Positions 1 through 7,971 of a stretch of 64,000 bases of DNA are shown here, piece after piece. The position numbers were made by a program, and so were the translations under genes. Within the stretch, counting starts at the first letter, position 1. Each line of letters opens with the position of its first letter. Below the pieces are notes generated by a model. It did no database searches. It was not told the DNA's origin and saw only the letters and a list, made by a program, of their open reading frames with translations. This DNA is from Methylococcales bacterium (lineage in GTDB: Bacteria; Pseudomonadota; Gammaproteobacteria; Methylococcales; Methylomonadaceae), in assembly GCA_028707085.1 (NCBI GenBank), contig JAQTUW010000001.1, positions 153,642 to 217,641 of the forward strand, given 5' to 3'.

Positions 1-1
1 C

Positions 2-1360
2 AGGCTGGATTCCGCCTGGGCGCGCTGGTCCAGACCGTGGACAAATGTGGCCTGGATGTTTTTGACGCTGGGCATCACCCTGGGCAGTTGGTGGGCCTAC
101 TACGAACTGGGCTGGGGCGGCTGGTGGTTCTGGGATCCGGTGGAAAACGCCTCGTTCATGCCTTGGCTGGTCGGCACGGCGCTGATCCATTCCCTGGCCG
201 CCACCGAAAAGCGCGGGGTGTTCAAAACCTGGACCGTGCTGCTGGCGATATTCGCCTTCTCGCTGAGCCTGCTGGGCACCTTTCTGGTGCGTTCCGGAGT
301 GCTGACTTCGGTGCACGCCTTCGCTAGCGATCCGGCGCGGGGCATATTCATTCTGGGCTTTCTGTCGGCGGTGGTCGGCGGTTCCCTTTTGCTGTACGCC
401 ATCCGTGCGCCGCAGGTGAAAAGCAATGCCGGTTTCGCGCTGGTGTCCAGGGAATCGGCGTTGCTGATCAATAACGTGCTGCTGGTGGTCACCGCCGCCA
501 GCATCCTGCTGGGCACCCTGTATCCACTGCTGATTGATGCGCTGGGGCTGGGCAAATTGTCGGTAGGCCCGCCGTATTTCAATGCGGTATTCGTGCCGCT
601 GATGGCCCCTCTGGCGCTGGCGGTTGGGCTGGGGGTGCTGTTGCGCTGGAAAAGCGACGATCTGCACGCTCTGGGCTGGCGCCTGCTGACCCCCGCGATT
701 TGCTGTATCGCTCCGGCCCTGCTGATCCCGCTGCTGATGCCGTTTTATTCCTGGGCCGCCGTGCTGGGGTTGAGTCTGGCCTTATGGACGCTGGCCGTTT
801 CGGCGGTAGCTTTTCGTCAGCGTCTGCAAAAATGGTCGTGGACGCGGCTGAAGCAGATTCCGGCCGGCTTTTACGGCATGACCCTGGCGCATCTGGGGAT
901 GGCGGTATTCGTGACCGGCATTACGCTGACTTCTGTTTACAGCATAGAGCGCGACGTGCGGCTGGCCCCGGAAGAAACCCTGGATCTGTTCGGCTATGTG
1001 TTCCGGTTTCACGGTGTCAGCCAAATCCCGGGGCCGAATTACACGGCCGAACAGGGCTATCTGACCGTCAGCCACGGCGGCGAAGTCGTCGCCGAACTGC
1101 ATCCGCAGAAACGGGTGTACCGGGTGCAAAAAATGCCGATGACCGAAGCCGCCATCGACGCCGGGCTGTTCCGCGATCTGTTCGTGGCCATCGGCGAGCC
1201 GCTTGGTCAGGAAGGGGCGTGGAGCATGCGTATTTATTACAAGGCCTTTATCCGCTGGATCTGGATGGGCGGGCTGTTCATGGCGGCCGGCGGCCTGCTG
1301 GCCGCCGCCGACCGGCGTTATCGGATCAATACTCAAAAACCGGTTGCGGCGGATGCTTAA
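2..1360 (+). CDS. ccmF: Cytochrome c haem lyase subunit CcmF, C-terminal part
   Basis: CcmF is the large inner-membrane subunit of the system I haem lyase, which with CcmH and CcmI attaches haem to apocytochrome c on the periplasmic side. The frame is open from base 2, so the start and roughly 200 residues lie outside the window (family length about 640-670; about 452 seen here). The WWD haem-handling motif is visible as GWGGWWFWDPVENASFMPWL, followed by LGTFLVRSGVLTSVHAFA, both highly typical of CcmF. Many hydrophobic segments follow, then a periplasmic stretch and a last membrane segment near the C-terminus. The gene overlaps ccmG by 8 bases, so the ccm genes are almost certainly one transcript. 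Identity is firm; only the missing 5' end limits the annotation. Confidence 0.96.
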   Translation, partial: RLDSAWARWSRPWTNVAWMFLTLGITLGSWWAYYELGWGGWWFWDPVENASFMPWLVGTALIHSLAATEKRGVFKTWTVLLAIFAFSLSLLGTFLVRSGVLTSVHAFASDPARGIFILGFLSAVVGGSLLLYAIRAPQVKSNAGFALVSRESALLINNVLLVVTAASILLGTLYPLLIDALGLGKLSVGPPYFNAVFVPLMAPLALAVGLGVLLRWKSDDLHALGWRLLTPAICCIAPALLIPLLMPFYSWAAVLGLSLALWTLAVSAVAFRQRLQKWSWTRLKQIPAGFYGMTLAHLGMAVFVTGITLTSVYSIERDVRLAPEETLDLFGYVFRFHGVSQIPGPNYTAEQGYLTVSHGGEVVAELHPQKRVYRVQKMPMTEAAIDAGLFRDLFVAIGEPLGQEGAWSMRIYYKAFIRWIWMGGLFMAAGGLLAAADRRYRINTQKPVAADA

Positions 1361-1886
1361 ATATTTATTGCCATTATTCTTGTTTGGGGTGCTGGCGGCG
1401 TTTCTGGCGGCCGGCCTGAAACTCAATCCCCGGGAAATTCCTTCGCCGTTGCTGGACAAACCGGCCCCGGCATTCGCCCTGCCGGTGCTGGGGGCGGCGG
1501 ATAAAACCCTGAGCAACGCCGATCTGAAAGGCCGGGTGTGGCTGCTGAACGTCTGGGCCTCCTGGTGCGTATCCTGCCGCGACGAACATTCGCTGCTGCT
1601 GGAATTCGCCCGCCGGCAAGCCGCGCCGCTGATCGGCCTGAATTATAAGGACGAAGCCACGGCCGCCGGTTACTGGCTGGAAAAACACGGCAACCCTTAT
1701 ACCGCCAGCATTATGGACATCGACGGCCGCACCGGCATCGACTACGGGGTGTACGGGGTGCCGGAAACTTTTGTCATCGACAGGCGCGGCCTGATCCGCC
1801 ACAAGCACACCGGCCCGCTGACGGAGGCCGATCTGGATAACGTATTTCTACCGCTAATCGAAAAACTGCAAGCGGAAAACCCATGA
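1353..1886 (+). CDS. ccmG: Thiol:disulfide interchange protein CcmG/DsbE
   Basis: CcmG is a membrane-anchored periplasmic thioredoxin-like protein that reduces apocytochrome c or CcmH before haem attachment. The 177-residue product has an N-terminal membrane anchor (about residues 3-21) and a thioredoxin fold with the active site WASWCVSC (Cys72, Cys75), plus the cis-proline region GVPETFVID typical of this family. I chose the ATG at 1353 because it precedes the anchor directly; a longer open frame from 1203 has no plausible N-terminus. It overlaps ccmF by 8 bases and ccmH by 4 (ATGA). The central dipeptide VS differs from the more usual PT or PS, which may shift redox potential slightly (inference). 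Confidence 0.94.
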   Translation: MLKYLLPLFLFGVLAAFLAAGLKLNPREIPSPLLDKPAPAFALPVLGAADKTLSNADLKGRVWLLNVWASWCVSCRDEHSLLLEFARRQAAPLIGLNYKDEATAAGYWLEKHGNPYTASIMDIDGRTGIDYGVYGVPETFVIDRRGLIRHKHTGPLTEADLDNVFLPLIEKLQAENP

Positions 1887-2395
1887 ATATTCATCACTTT
1901 CAATCGACTGTCGATATGCCCCCGTTTCATCAATACCTGTCGCTCATGGCCTGCGCGCTGATCTTCTGGCTGTCTCTGCCGGCGTCGGCGGCGGTCGAAT
2001 ACCACTCATTCAGCCAGCCGGAACAGGAGCAGGCGTATCGGACGCTGATCGGCGAATTGCGCTGCCTGGTCTGTCAGAACCAGACTATAGCCGATTCCAA
2101 CGCCGATCTGGCCAAGGACTTGCGCCGCCAGGTCTACGAAATGCTGCAACAGGGAAAGTCCAGGCAGCAGATAGTCGATTTCATGACCGAACGCTACGGC
2201 GATTTCGTGCTGTACAAACCGGCTTTCAACGCCAGAACCTGGCTGTTGTGGACGGGCCCGGCCCTATTCCTGCTGGCCGGACTGTTTGCGGTGTTCAGGG
2301 TGATTCGCCGCAAAAAAACCGTCGGACAGCCAGCGCTGAGCAGCGACCGGCAATCCCGGATCGAGGCGCTTCTTGAAGAAGGCGAGCGGGAGTGA
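1883..2395 (+). CDS. ccmH: Cytochrome c maturation protein CcmH
   Basis: CcmH is the thiol-reducing subunit of the haem lyase complex and holds the apocytochrome CXXCH cysteines. The 170-residue protein has an N-terminal hydrophobic signal or anchor (about 18-37, ending ASAA), the redox motif LRCLVCQNQ (Cys61, Cys64) and a C-terminal membrane segment (about 114-135) followed by a basic cytoplasmic tail. This is the short CcmH form; the TPR part is encoded by the separate next gene. The ATG overlaps the ccmG stop as ATGA, and the stop overlaps the GTG start of ccmI, so translation is likely coupled on both sides. Confidence 0.95.
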   Translation: MNIHHFQSTVDMPPFHQYLSLMACALIFWLSLPASAAVEYHSFSQPEQEQAYRTLIGELRCLVCQNQTIADSNADLAKDLRRQVYEMLQQGKSRQQIVDFMTERYGDFVLYKPAFNARTWLLWTGPALFLLAGLFAVFRVIRRKKTVGQPALSSDRQSRIEALLEEGERE

Positions 2396-3591
2396 GTGTG
2401 CTGTTCTGGTTGATTATCGCGGCTCTGCTGCTGGCGGCCATCCTGCTGCTGGTATTGCCATTGCTCAAAAACACCGCTCTGGGTCGGGCCGACGCCGCGC
2501 AGCGCAATGTGGCCATCGTCCGCCAGCAGCTTGCCGAATTGCGGCGGCAACTGGATGAGGGGGCATTGACTCAGACGCAGCATGACGACCAGTACCAGGA
2601 ATTGATGCAGGATCTCGGCGACGAACTGGAGGCCGATGGCGAACCCGCGCCCGCCGGCGGCAGCGGCCGCTGGGTCATACCGCTGGTAGTGCTGTTTGTG
2701 CCGTTGTGCAGTTTGGGGCTGTATTTTCATCTAGCCGACCCGCAGGCGCTGGAAAAGGCTCAGACGCAACAGCAAAACGACAAAAACATGGCCGAGGTGC
2801 GGACGGCTATTCCGCAGATCATAGCTCGCCTGAAACAGCAGCCGGACGATCTGCAGGGCTGGCTGATGCTGGGTAAATCCTACAGTTTCATCCATGACTA
2901 TCCGCAGGCCGCCCAGGTTTTCGCAAAACTGAATCAGCTTGCCCCCGACCAGCCGGCATTCATGCTTGCCTATGCCGAAGCCTTGGCCATGAGCCGCAAC
3001 GGCCAGTTGGCCGGCGAACCGGCGGAACTGGCCTATAAAGCCGTGCGACTGGCCCCCGACGACAAGGACGCCTTGTGGATGGCGGCCATCGCCAGCCTGG
3101 AAGCCGAAGAGCAGTCGCAGGCGCAGGCCTATCTGCAAAAACTGCAAGCTCTGCTGCCAGCCGATTCCGACGCCCTGCCGAAAATCCGGCAGATGATAGC
3201 CGAACTGGCGCAACCCGCCGCAGAGCCGAGTCAGGCCGCCGACGCAGCGAAAATTACTGTACAGGTCGCCGTGGATCCGGCCATCGCCGGCCGGGTGCGG
3301 CCGGAACAGATCGTGTTTATTTACGCCCAGGCGGTGGACGGCCCGAAAATGCCGCTGGCCATTGCCCGCAAGCGAGTGGCCGATTTGCCGCTCAGTCTGG
3401 AATTGAACGACAGCATGGCCATGCAGCCCAATCTGCATCTGGCTGATTTTAAACAGTTGCGTATTGTCGCCCGCATCTCCGCGACCGGCGACGCATCTAC
3501 CCGGAGTGGGGATTTTATCGGCGAAAAGATTGTCGATATGCCGGTCGGCGAGCAGCCCGTCAGCCTATTAATCAACCAGGAAGTCAAATAA
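2392..3591 (+). CDS. ccmI: Cytochrome c biogenesis protein CcmI (CycH-like, TPR)
   Basis: CcmI presents apocytochrome c to the haem lyase; it binds the C-terminal helix of the apoprotein. The 399-residue product starts at a GTG that overlaps the ccmH stop (GTGA). It has an N-terminal membrane helix (about 3-24), a cytoplasmic segment with a coiled-coil look (QQLAELRRQLDEG), a second membrane helix (about 95-115), then TPR-like helical pairs in about 140-270 (for example LQGWLMLGKSYSFIHDYPQA) and a C-terminal beta-rich periplasmic domain. This is the standard layout for separate CcmI proteins of gammaproteobacteria. Its stop overlaps the hemN start by one base (TAATG). Confidence 0.92.
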   Translation: MSVLFWLIIAALLLAAILLLVLPLLKNTALGRADAAQRNVAIVRQQLAELRRQLDEGALTQTQHDDQYQELMQDLGDELEADGEPAPAGGSGRWVIPLVVLFVPLCSLGLYFHLADPQALEKAQTQQQNDKNMAEVRTAIPQIIARLKQQPDDLQGWLMLGKSYSFIHDYPQAAQVFAKLNQLAPDQPAFMLAYAEALAMSRNGQLAGEPAELAYKAVRLAPDDKDALWMAAIASLEAEEQSQAQAYLQKLQALLPADSDALPKIRQMIAELAQPAAEPSQAADAAKITVQVAVDPAIAGRVRPEQIVFIYAQAVDGPKMPLAIARKRVADLPLSLELNDSMAMQPNLHLADFKQLRIVARISATGDASTRSGDFIGEKIVDMPVGEQPVSLLINQEVK

Positions 3592-4970
3592 TGGATCAAT
3601 CTATCAGTTTCGATATCGATCTTATCAATCGCTACGATAAATCCGGCCCGCGCTATACTTCCTATCCCACCGCGTTGGAATTGCACGAAGGCTTCGGCGA
3701 CGCCGAATACCGGCGGCATATCCAAAAGTCCAATGCCGCTGGCGGGCCACTATCGCTGTATTTTCATATCCCATTCTGCGATACGGTGTGCTTTTATTGC
3801 GCCTGCAACAAAATCATCACCAAGAATCGCGCCCATGCCGTGCCGTATCTGGAATCGCTGTGCCAGGAAATCGCCATGCAGGGCACGTTGTTCGATAACA
3901 GCCGACCGGTCAATCAATTGCACTGGGGCGGCGGTACGCCTACTTTTCTGAGTTACGAACAGATGAAGCAGTTGATGACGGCCACCAGCCGGCACTTTAA
4001 TCTGCGCGACGACGATCAGGGTGAATATTCAATTGAGGTCGATCCCCGGGAAACCAACGATCAGACCATCGCTCAGTTGCGGGAACTGGGGTTCAACCGA
4101 ATTAGTCTGGGCTTGCAGGATTTTGACGCCGCCGTGCAAAAGGCCGTTAACCGCCTGCAGACCCGGGAACAAACTTTCGCGGTGCTGGAAGCCGCCCGCA
4201 AGGAGGGCTTTCGCTCCACCAATATCGACCTGATATACGGCCTGCCGCTGCAAACCGAACGCAGTTTTGCCAATACCCTGGATGAGGTGCTAGCGCACGT
4301 CCCGGATCGGTTTTCCATCTTCAATTACGCGCATATGCCCAGCCGCTTCAAAACCCAGCGTCAGATCAATGAAACCGATCTGCCCAGCCCGGCGGTCAAA
4401 CTGGAAATCCTGCAAATGGTGGGCAAAAAACTCACCGACGCCGGTTATGTCTACATCGGCATGGATCATTTTGCCCGGCCGGACGACGAACTGGCGGTAG
4501 CCCAGCGCGAAGGCAAGCTGTACCGCAATTTTCAGGGCTATTCCACCCATTCGGATTGCGATCTGGTCGGGCTGGGCGTCACTTCGATCGGCCGGGTCGG
4601 CGACGCCTACATGCAGAATATCAAGGAACTGGATGAATACGGGCAATGTCTGGCGGCAGGCCGGTTACCGGTGTTCCGCGGCGTCGATCTGGACGAGGAC
4701 GATAAATTGCGCCGGGCGGTCATCACCCAGTTGATCTGCCATTTCGATCTGACGTTCGCCAAAATCGAAACCGATTTCGGCATTGTGTTTGGCGAATATT
4801 TTGCGGCAGAATTGCATAATCTTCAGGCCATGCAGGCCGATGGCCTGCTGACCCTGGACGCGGCCGGCGTTAAGGTGCAGCCGGCCGGCCGGCTGCTGAT
4901 CCGCAATATCTGCATGGTGTTCGATAAATATCTGGCCGCCAAGCAGCAGCAGTTTTCCAGAGTGATTTAA
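3591..4970 (+). CDS. hemN: Oxygen-independent coproporphyrinogen III oxidase HemN
   Basis: This radical SAM enzyme decarboxylates coproporphyrinogen III to protoporphyrinogen IX in haem synthesis without oxygen. The 459-residue length matches true HemN, and the Fe-S motif HIPFCDTVCFYCACNK (Cys63, Cys67, Cys70 for the cluster, plus Cys72) is the HemN form rather than that of the HemW-like paralogue. Conserved N-terminal RYTSYPTA and the GGGTPTFLS strand are also present. Translation starts on the last base of the ccmI stop codon, so it is coupled to the cytochrome c maturation genes. That arrangement would tie haem supply to haem attachment (inference). A long AT-richer gap follows. Confidence 0.96.
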   Translation: MDQSISFDIDLINRYDKSGPRYTSYPTALELHEGFGDAEYRRHIQKSNAAGGPLSLYFHIPFCDTVCFYCACNKIITKNRAHAVPYLESLCQEIAMQGTLFDNSRPVNQLHWGGGTPTFLSYEQMKQLMTATSRHFNLRDDDQGEYSIEVDPRETNDQTIAQLRELGFNRISLGLQDFDAAVQKAVNRLQTREQTFAVLEAARKEGFRSTNIDLIYGLPLQTERSFANTLDEVLAHVPDRFSIFNYAHMPSRFKTQRQINETDLPSPAVKLEILQMVGKKLTDAGYVYIGMDHFARPDDELAVAQREGKLYRNFQGYSTHSDCDLVGLGVTSIGRVGDAYMQNIKELDEYGQCLAAGRLPVFRGVDLDEDDKLRRAVITQLICHFDLTFAKIETDFGIVFGEYFAAELHNLQAMQADGLLTLDAAGVKVQPAGRLLIRNICMVFDKYLAAKQQQFSRVI

Positions 4971-5474
4971 AAAAACAGTTTCCCGTAAATCCTAATAAAG
5001 TTAGGTTAAGTTATGTAAAGTCACCTAGGTATTTTGCCGGACTTATTCGCTATCAAAGTTTTAGCAATATACCGCCAGGCAGTTTCCCTCCCTGCATGGC
5101 CGCCGGCTGTCCCGAACCTAAAATCAGGTTTTAGGGATTAAAATGTGTTCTGGTTTAAATGTCCTTAATATATAAACTTAATCAATTGGTTATGTTTGTG
5201 GGGCGGCTGGGCGCAATGCATCTGTCGTGGGTCGATGGCTTTATGGCCGGACACATCAGTATTAATAGAAGCTGAATAGTTTCAAAATCTAGTGCTAAAA
5301 ATGGCGGATTATGTTTGTCCACAGCCGTTGGCGACAGACAGAAGGCAAAATAACAAGCGTACTTTCTATACGATTTTATGAATTATCCCTGTCACTATTG
5401 ACAGGAGTCAAACAGCGGTGAGAGAGTATGACATACAATATTTACAGTCAATTTAAATTTACTTCTTAATAACT
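4971..5474. other. Intergenic region of 504 bases, AT-richer than its flanks
   Basis: No convincing reading frame, tRNA or strong T-tract terminator was seen. It holds a perfect CTGT-N8-ACAG palindrome at 5389-5404 (listed separately) and a small palindrome GTATGACATAC at 5427-5437 just upstream of the next gene. The middle (about 5140-5300) is AT-rich and could hold a promoter or a small RNA, but nothing specific can be supported. Confidence 0.4.
5389..5404. promoter_or_regulatory. LexA-box-like palindrome
   Basis: CTGTCACTATTGACAG has the form CTGT-N8-ACAG, the core of the gammaproteobacterial LexA operator. The half-sites are perfect, but the central eight bases are not the alternating AT of the best E. 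coli boxes. It lies about 70 bases upstream of the phosphatase gene at 5475 and overlaps a TTGACA (5398-5403) with no good -10 at normal spacing. Regulation by LexA is inference. Confidence 0.35.
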
Positions 5475-5960
5475 ATGAGTAAGATCAGGATTTTATTTGT
5501 GTGCATGGGGAATATCTGCCGCTCTCCGACTGCGGAAGGCGTGTTTGCCGCACTGCTGGCGAAAAACAATATGACCGAACATTTCAGGATCGACTCGGCC
5601 GGCACCCATGCCTACCACACCGGCGATGCGCCGGATTTGAGGGCGCAAAAAGCCGCCAGAAATCGCGGCGTCGAAATCAAGCATATCCGCGCCCGAATCA
5701 TCAACAACCGCGATTTCGAGGAATTCGATCATATCCTGGTCATGGATGAGGAAAACTTTACCCATGTCGACGGCATCTGCCCGGACGAGCATAAACATAA
5801 AGTGGCTTATCTGCTGGATTATGCGCCGCATTTCGATACGCGTGAAGTGCCCGATCCCTACTATGGCGGCTCCTACGGTTTCGACCGGGTGCTGGATATG
5901 GCGGAAGCCGCGGCGGAAGGACTGTTGCAGACCCTGCAACGCAACAGGCAGGGCGGATGA
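5475..5960 (+). CDS. Low-molecular-weight protein tyrosine phosphatase
   Basis: A 161-residue cytoplasmic phosphatase of the LMW-PTP family. The P-loop CMGNICRS near the N-terminus gives the nucleophile Cys10 and Arg16 (C-X5-R-S), and the general acid is Asp127 in VPDPYYGG. Length and both motifs fit the family exactly. Bacterial members act on tyrosine kinases of capsule export (Wzb type) or on other phosphotyrosine proteins. No BY-kinase gene is adjacent, and the capsule-type exporter of this window is 30 kb away, so the substrate is unknown. The stop overlaps the start of the dienelactone hydrolase gene (ATGA), so the two are probably co-translated. Confidence 0.92.
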   Translation: MSKIRILFVCMGNICRSPTAEGVFAALLAKNNMTEHFRIDSAGTHAYHTGDAPDLRAQKAARNRGVEIKHIRARIINNRDFEEFDHILVMDEENFTHVDGICPDEHKHKVAYLLDYAPHFDTREVPDPYYGGSYGFDRVLDMAEAAAEGLLQTLQRNRQGG

Positions 5961-6679
5961 GCATTATTTCCAACACAGTCGGCTATCTGGACGGCGAAAC
6001 GGTGCTGGAAGGTTTTTTTGCTTACGACGACGCCATTCACGGCCAGCGGCCTGTGGTGCTGATCCATCACGCCTGGGGCGGACGCGACGATTTCGTCGCC
6101 GAAAAAGCCGTCAAACTCGCCGAACTCGGCTATCTGGGCTTCGCTACCGACCTATACGGCAAGGGTGTGCTGGGAACGTCCAATGAACAAAACGCCGGCT
6201 TGATGCAGCCGTTCATGGCCGACCGGGCCAAACTGCAAAAACGCCTGCTGGCGGCGCTGGCGGCCGTCAAACTGCTGCCTTGGGCCGACAATCGGCGCAT
6301 CGCCGCCATTGGTTTCTGTTTCGGCGGCCTGTGCGCGCTGGATCTGGCCAGAACCGGCGCCGATATTCGCGGGGTGGTGTCGTTTCACGGCCTGCTCGGC
6401 TCCCCGGCAAATATTCCGGTTCCGAAAATTAAAGCCAGGGTTCTGGTTCTGCACGGCCATGACGATCCCATGGTCAGGCCGGAGCAGGTGCTGGCGCTGC
6501 AAACCGAGCTGACCCTGGCCGGCGCGGACTGGCAGGTGCACAGCTACGGCAACACCATGCACGCCTTCACCAACCCGGTGGCCAATAATCCGGATTTCGG
6601 CACAGTCTATCAGCCGGTCGCGAACCGCCGCTCCTGGCAGTCCATGCAAAATTTTCTGGCCGAAACGCTGGCCGATTAA
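5957..6679 (+). CDS. Dienelactone hydrolase family protein
   Basis: A 240-residue alpha/beta hydrolase of the dienelactone hydrolase family. The nucleophile elbow is GFCFGG (Cys121), with the acid Asp170 in HGHDDPMV and His202 in TMHAFTNP; a Cys-Asp-His triad is the mark of this family. The N-terminal region, with IHHAWGG forming the oxyanion side, also fits. These enzymes open lactones or hydrolyse other small carboxyl esters; no aromatic-degradation genes lie nearby, so a role in chlorocatechol breakdown is not supported. It overlaps the phosphatase gene by 4 bases and converges on mltA, with only 38 bases between. Confidence 0.9.
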   Translation: MSIISNTVGYLDGETVLEGFFAYDDAIHGQRPVVLIHHAWGGRDDFVAEKAVKLAELGYLGFATDLYGKGVLGTSNEQNAGLMQPFMADRAKLQKRLLAALAAVKLLPWADNRRIAAIGFCFGGLCALDLARTGADIRGVVSFHGLLGSPANIPVPKIKARVLVLHGHDDPMVRPEQVLALQTELTLAGADWQVHSYGNTMHAFTNPVANNPDFGTVYQPVANRRSWQSMQNFLAETLAD

Positions 6680-6717
6680 GGCCCGGCCCACCGTGCGGAT
6701 GGCGGCCGAATCCGGCC

Positions 6718-7971
6718 TCAACCCGCCTCGATATGCCTCGGAATCAGGATGAAAAACCGGCCGGCGGATTTCATCAGCCCGGCCAGTTCGCCGGCCTGCG
6801 GCCCTTGTCCCCAATAGACATCGCCGCGTATCACGCCCCTGATCGCGCCGCCGGTGTCCTGGGCCATCAGCAGGCGGCGGATGCGCTGGTCGCCGTCCGG
6901 ATGTTCGGCGTCCAGCCAGAGCGGCACGCCCATGGGCAGATAGTTTTTATCCACGGCCAGACTATGGCCTGCGGTCAGTGGGACGTTCATCGCGCCTATC
7001 GGCCCTTCCTGGGCTTTGGCGGCGGCGAGCTTGAAAAACACCACCGAACGGTTTTCCAGCATCAACTGCCTGCCTTCTTCCGGATGTTTTTCTATCCAGG
7101 CGCGTATGCTCTGCATGGAGATCTGTTCGCGGGGGATATAACCGCGATCCACCAACGATTTGCCTATCGGATGATAGGCGTGGCCGTTTTTGCCGGCATA
7201 GCCGACGCCCTGCACCCGGCCGTCGTCCATGATGATGCGTCCGGAACCCTGTATTTCCATGAAGAAGGCGTCCACTTCGTTATCCACCCACAATATTTCC
7301 GCGTGTTTGCCGGCCAGCGCCCCGCGGCGAATGGCTGCCCGGTCATGGTAGGGCATGAAGCGGCCTTTCTCCAGGCGGCCGTATTGGCCGTTACGCTTGA
7401 TCAAATCAGCGGGCACGCCGTAGATCGGCACATTGTAGCGGGCGGTTTTTTGACGCGAGCCATGCAGCTCCGGCAGATAATAACCGGTAAACAGTCCGTC
7501 GAAGCCGCCGGAAGCGGCTACTGCAAAGGGACGGAACCATTTTTCGAAAAACTGTTTTTCTTCGCCGCCGCGCACCTGAATATTACACAGCAATTTCCAG
7601 TCACCGATACTGCCCAGAGCGAATACCCCGCCCAACGCCCGCTCGTCCGGCTGGCTCAGCCAGCTTTCGCAGGAATGTTGGAAGGATTTGAAGGCCGCCG
7701 CGTGATCATCCTGGCTCCAGCCCGGCAAATAGTTAAATTCGGTCGGATACAACTGTATGCCGGGGTCGGCCTTTACCGGCAGCGGCGCGCCCAGTCTGAA
7801 CCGGGGCTCGGTTCCGGCATTTTGCGGGCCGGGGGGCGGCGCCGGCTTTTTCGGATGGGTGGCGCAGGCGGCGAACAGCACCGCCGCCGCCAGGAACGAG
7901 AGGGCGGCTTTCAGCCTGCGGCCGGCGCCGGCCAGAGCCAGTTTGAATTTGACCGCCTGTTGAGGGTTCAT
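6718..7971 (-). CDS. mltA: Membrane-bound lytic murein transglycosylase A
   Basis: MltA is an outer-membrane lipoprotein that cleaves peptidoglycan glycan strands to 1,6-anhydromuropeptides. The 417-residue product has an N-terminal signal peptide ending at a lipobox-like LFAAC (Cys36), then a proline-rich linker. The MltA core shows GLFTGYYLPELHGS, and the C-terminal 3D domain shows MAQDTGGAIRG and RGDVYWG with the expected catalytic and structural aspartates. It is longer than the E. coli enzyme (365 residues), mainly at the N-terminal end. The start ATG overlaps the glnE stop (ATGA), so it is probably translated from the glnE transcript, a pairing with no obvious functional link. Confidence 0.92.
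   Translation of the reverse strand: MNPQQAVKFKLALAGAGRRLKAALSFLAAAVLFAACATHPKKPAPPPGPQNAGTEPRFRLGAPLPVKADPGIQLYPTEFNYLPGWSQDDHAAAFKSFQHSCESWLSQPDERALGGVFALGSIGDWKLLCNIQVRGGEEKQFFEKWFRPFAVAASGGFDGLFTGYYLPELHGSRQKTARYNVPIYGVPADLIKRNGQYGRLEKGRFMPYHDRAAIRRGALAGKHAEILWVDNEVDAFFMEIQGSGRIIMDDGRVQGVGYAGKNGHAYHPIGKSLVDRGYIPREQISMQSIRAWIEKHPEEGRQLMLENRSVVFFKLAAAKAQEGPIGAMNVPLTAGHSLAVDKNYLPMGVPLWLDAEHPDGDQRIRRLLMAQDTGGAIRGVIRGDVYWGQGPQAGELAGLMKSAGRFFILIPRHIEAG

Noticed and set aside
5398..5439. TTGACA and TACAAT before the tyrosine phosphatase as a promoter
   Set aside because: The spacing is 30 bases, far outside the usable range, and no better -10 lies at 16-18 bases.
4971..5474. A tRNA or small RNA gene in the long gap after hemN
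   Set aside because: No cloverleaf arms, CCA end or hairpin with T-run could be found by eye.
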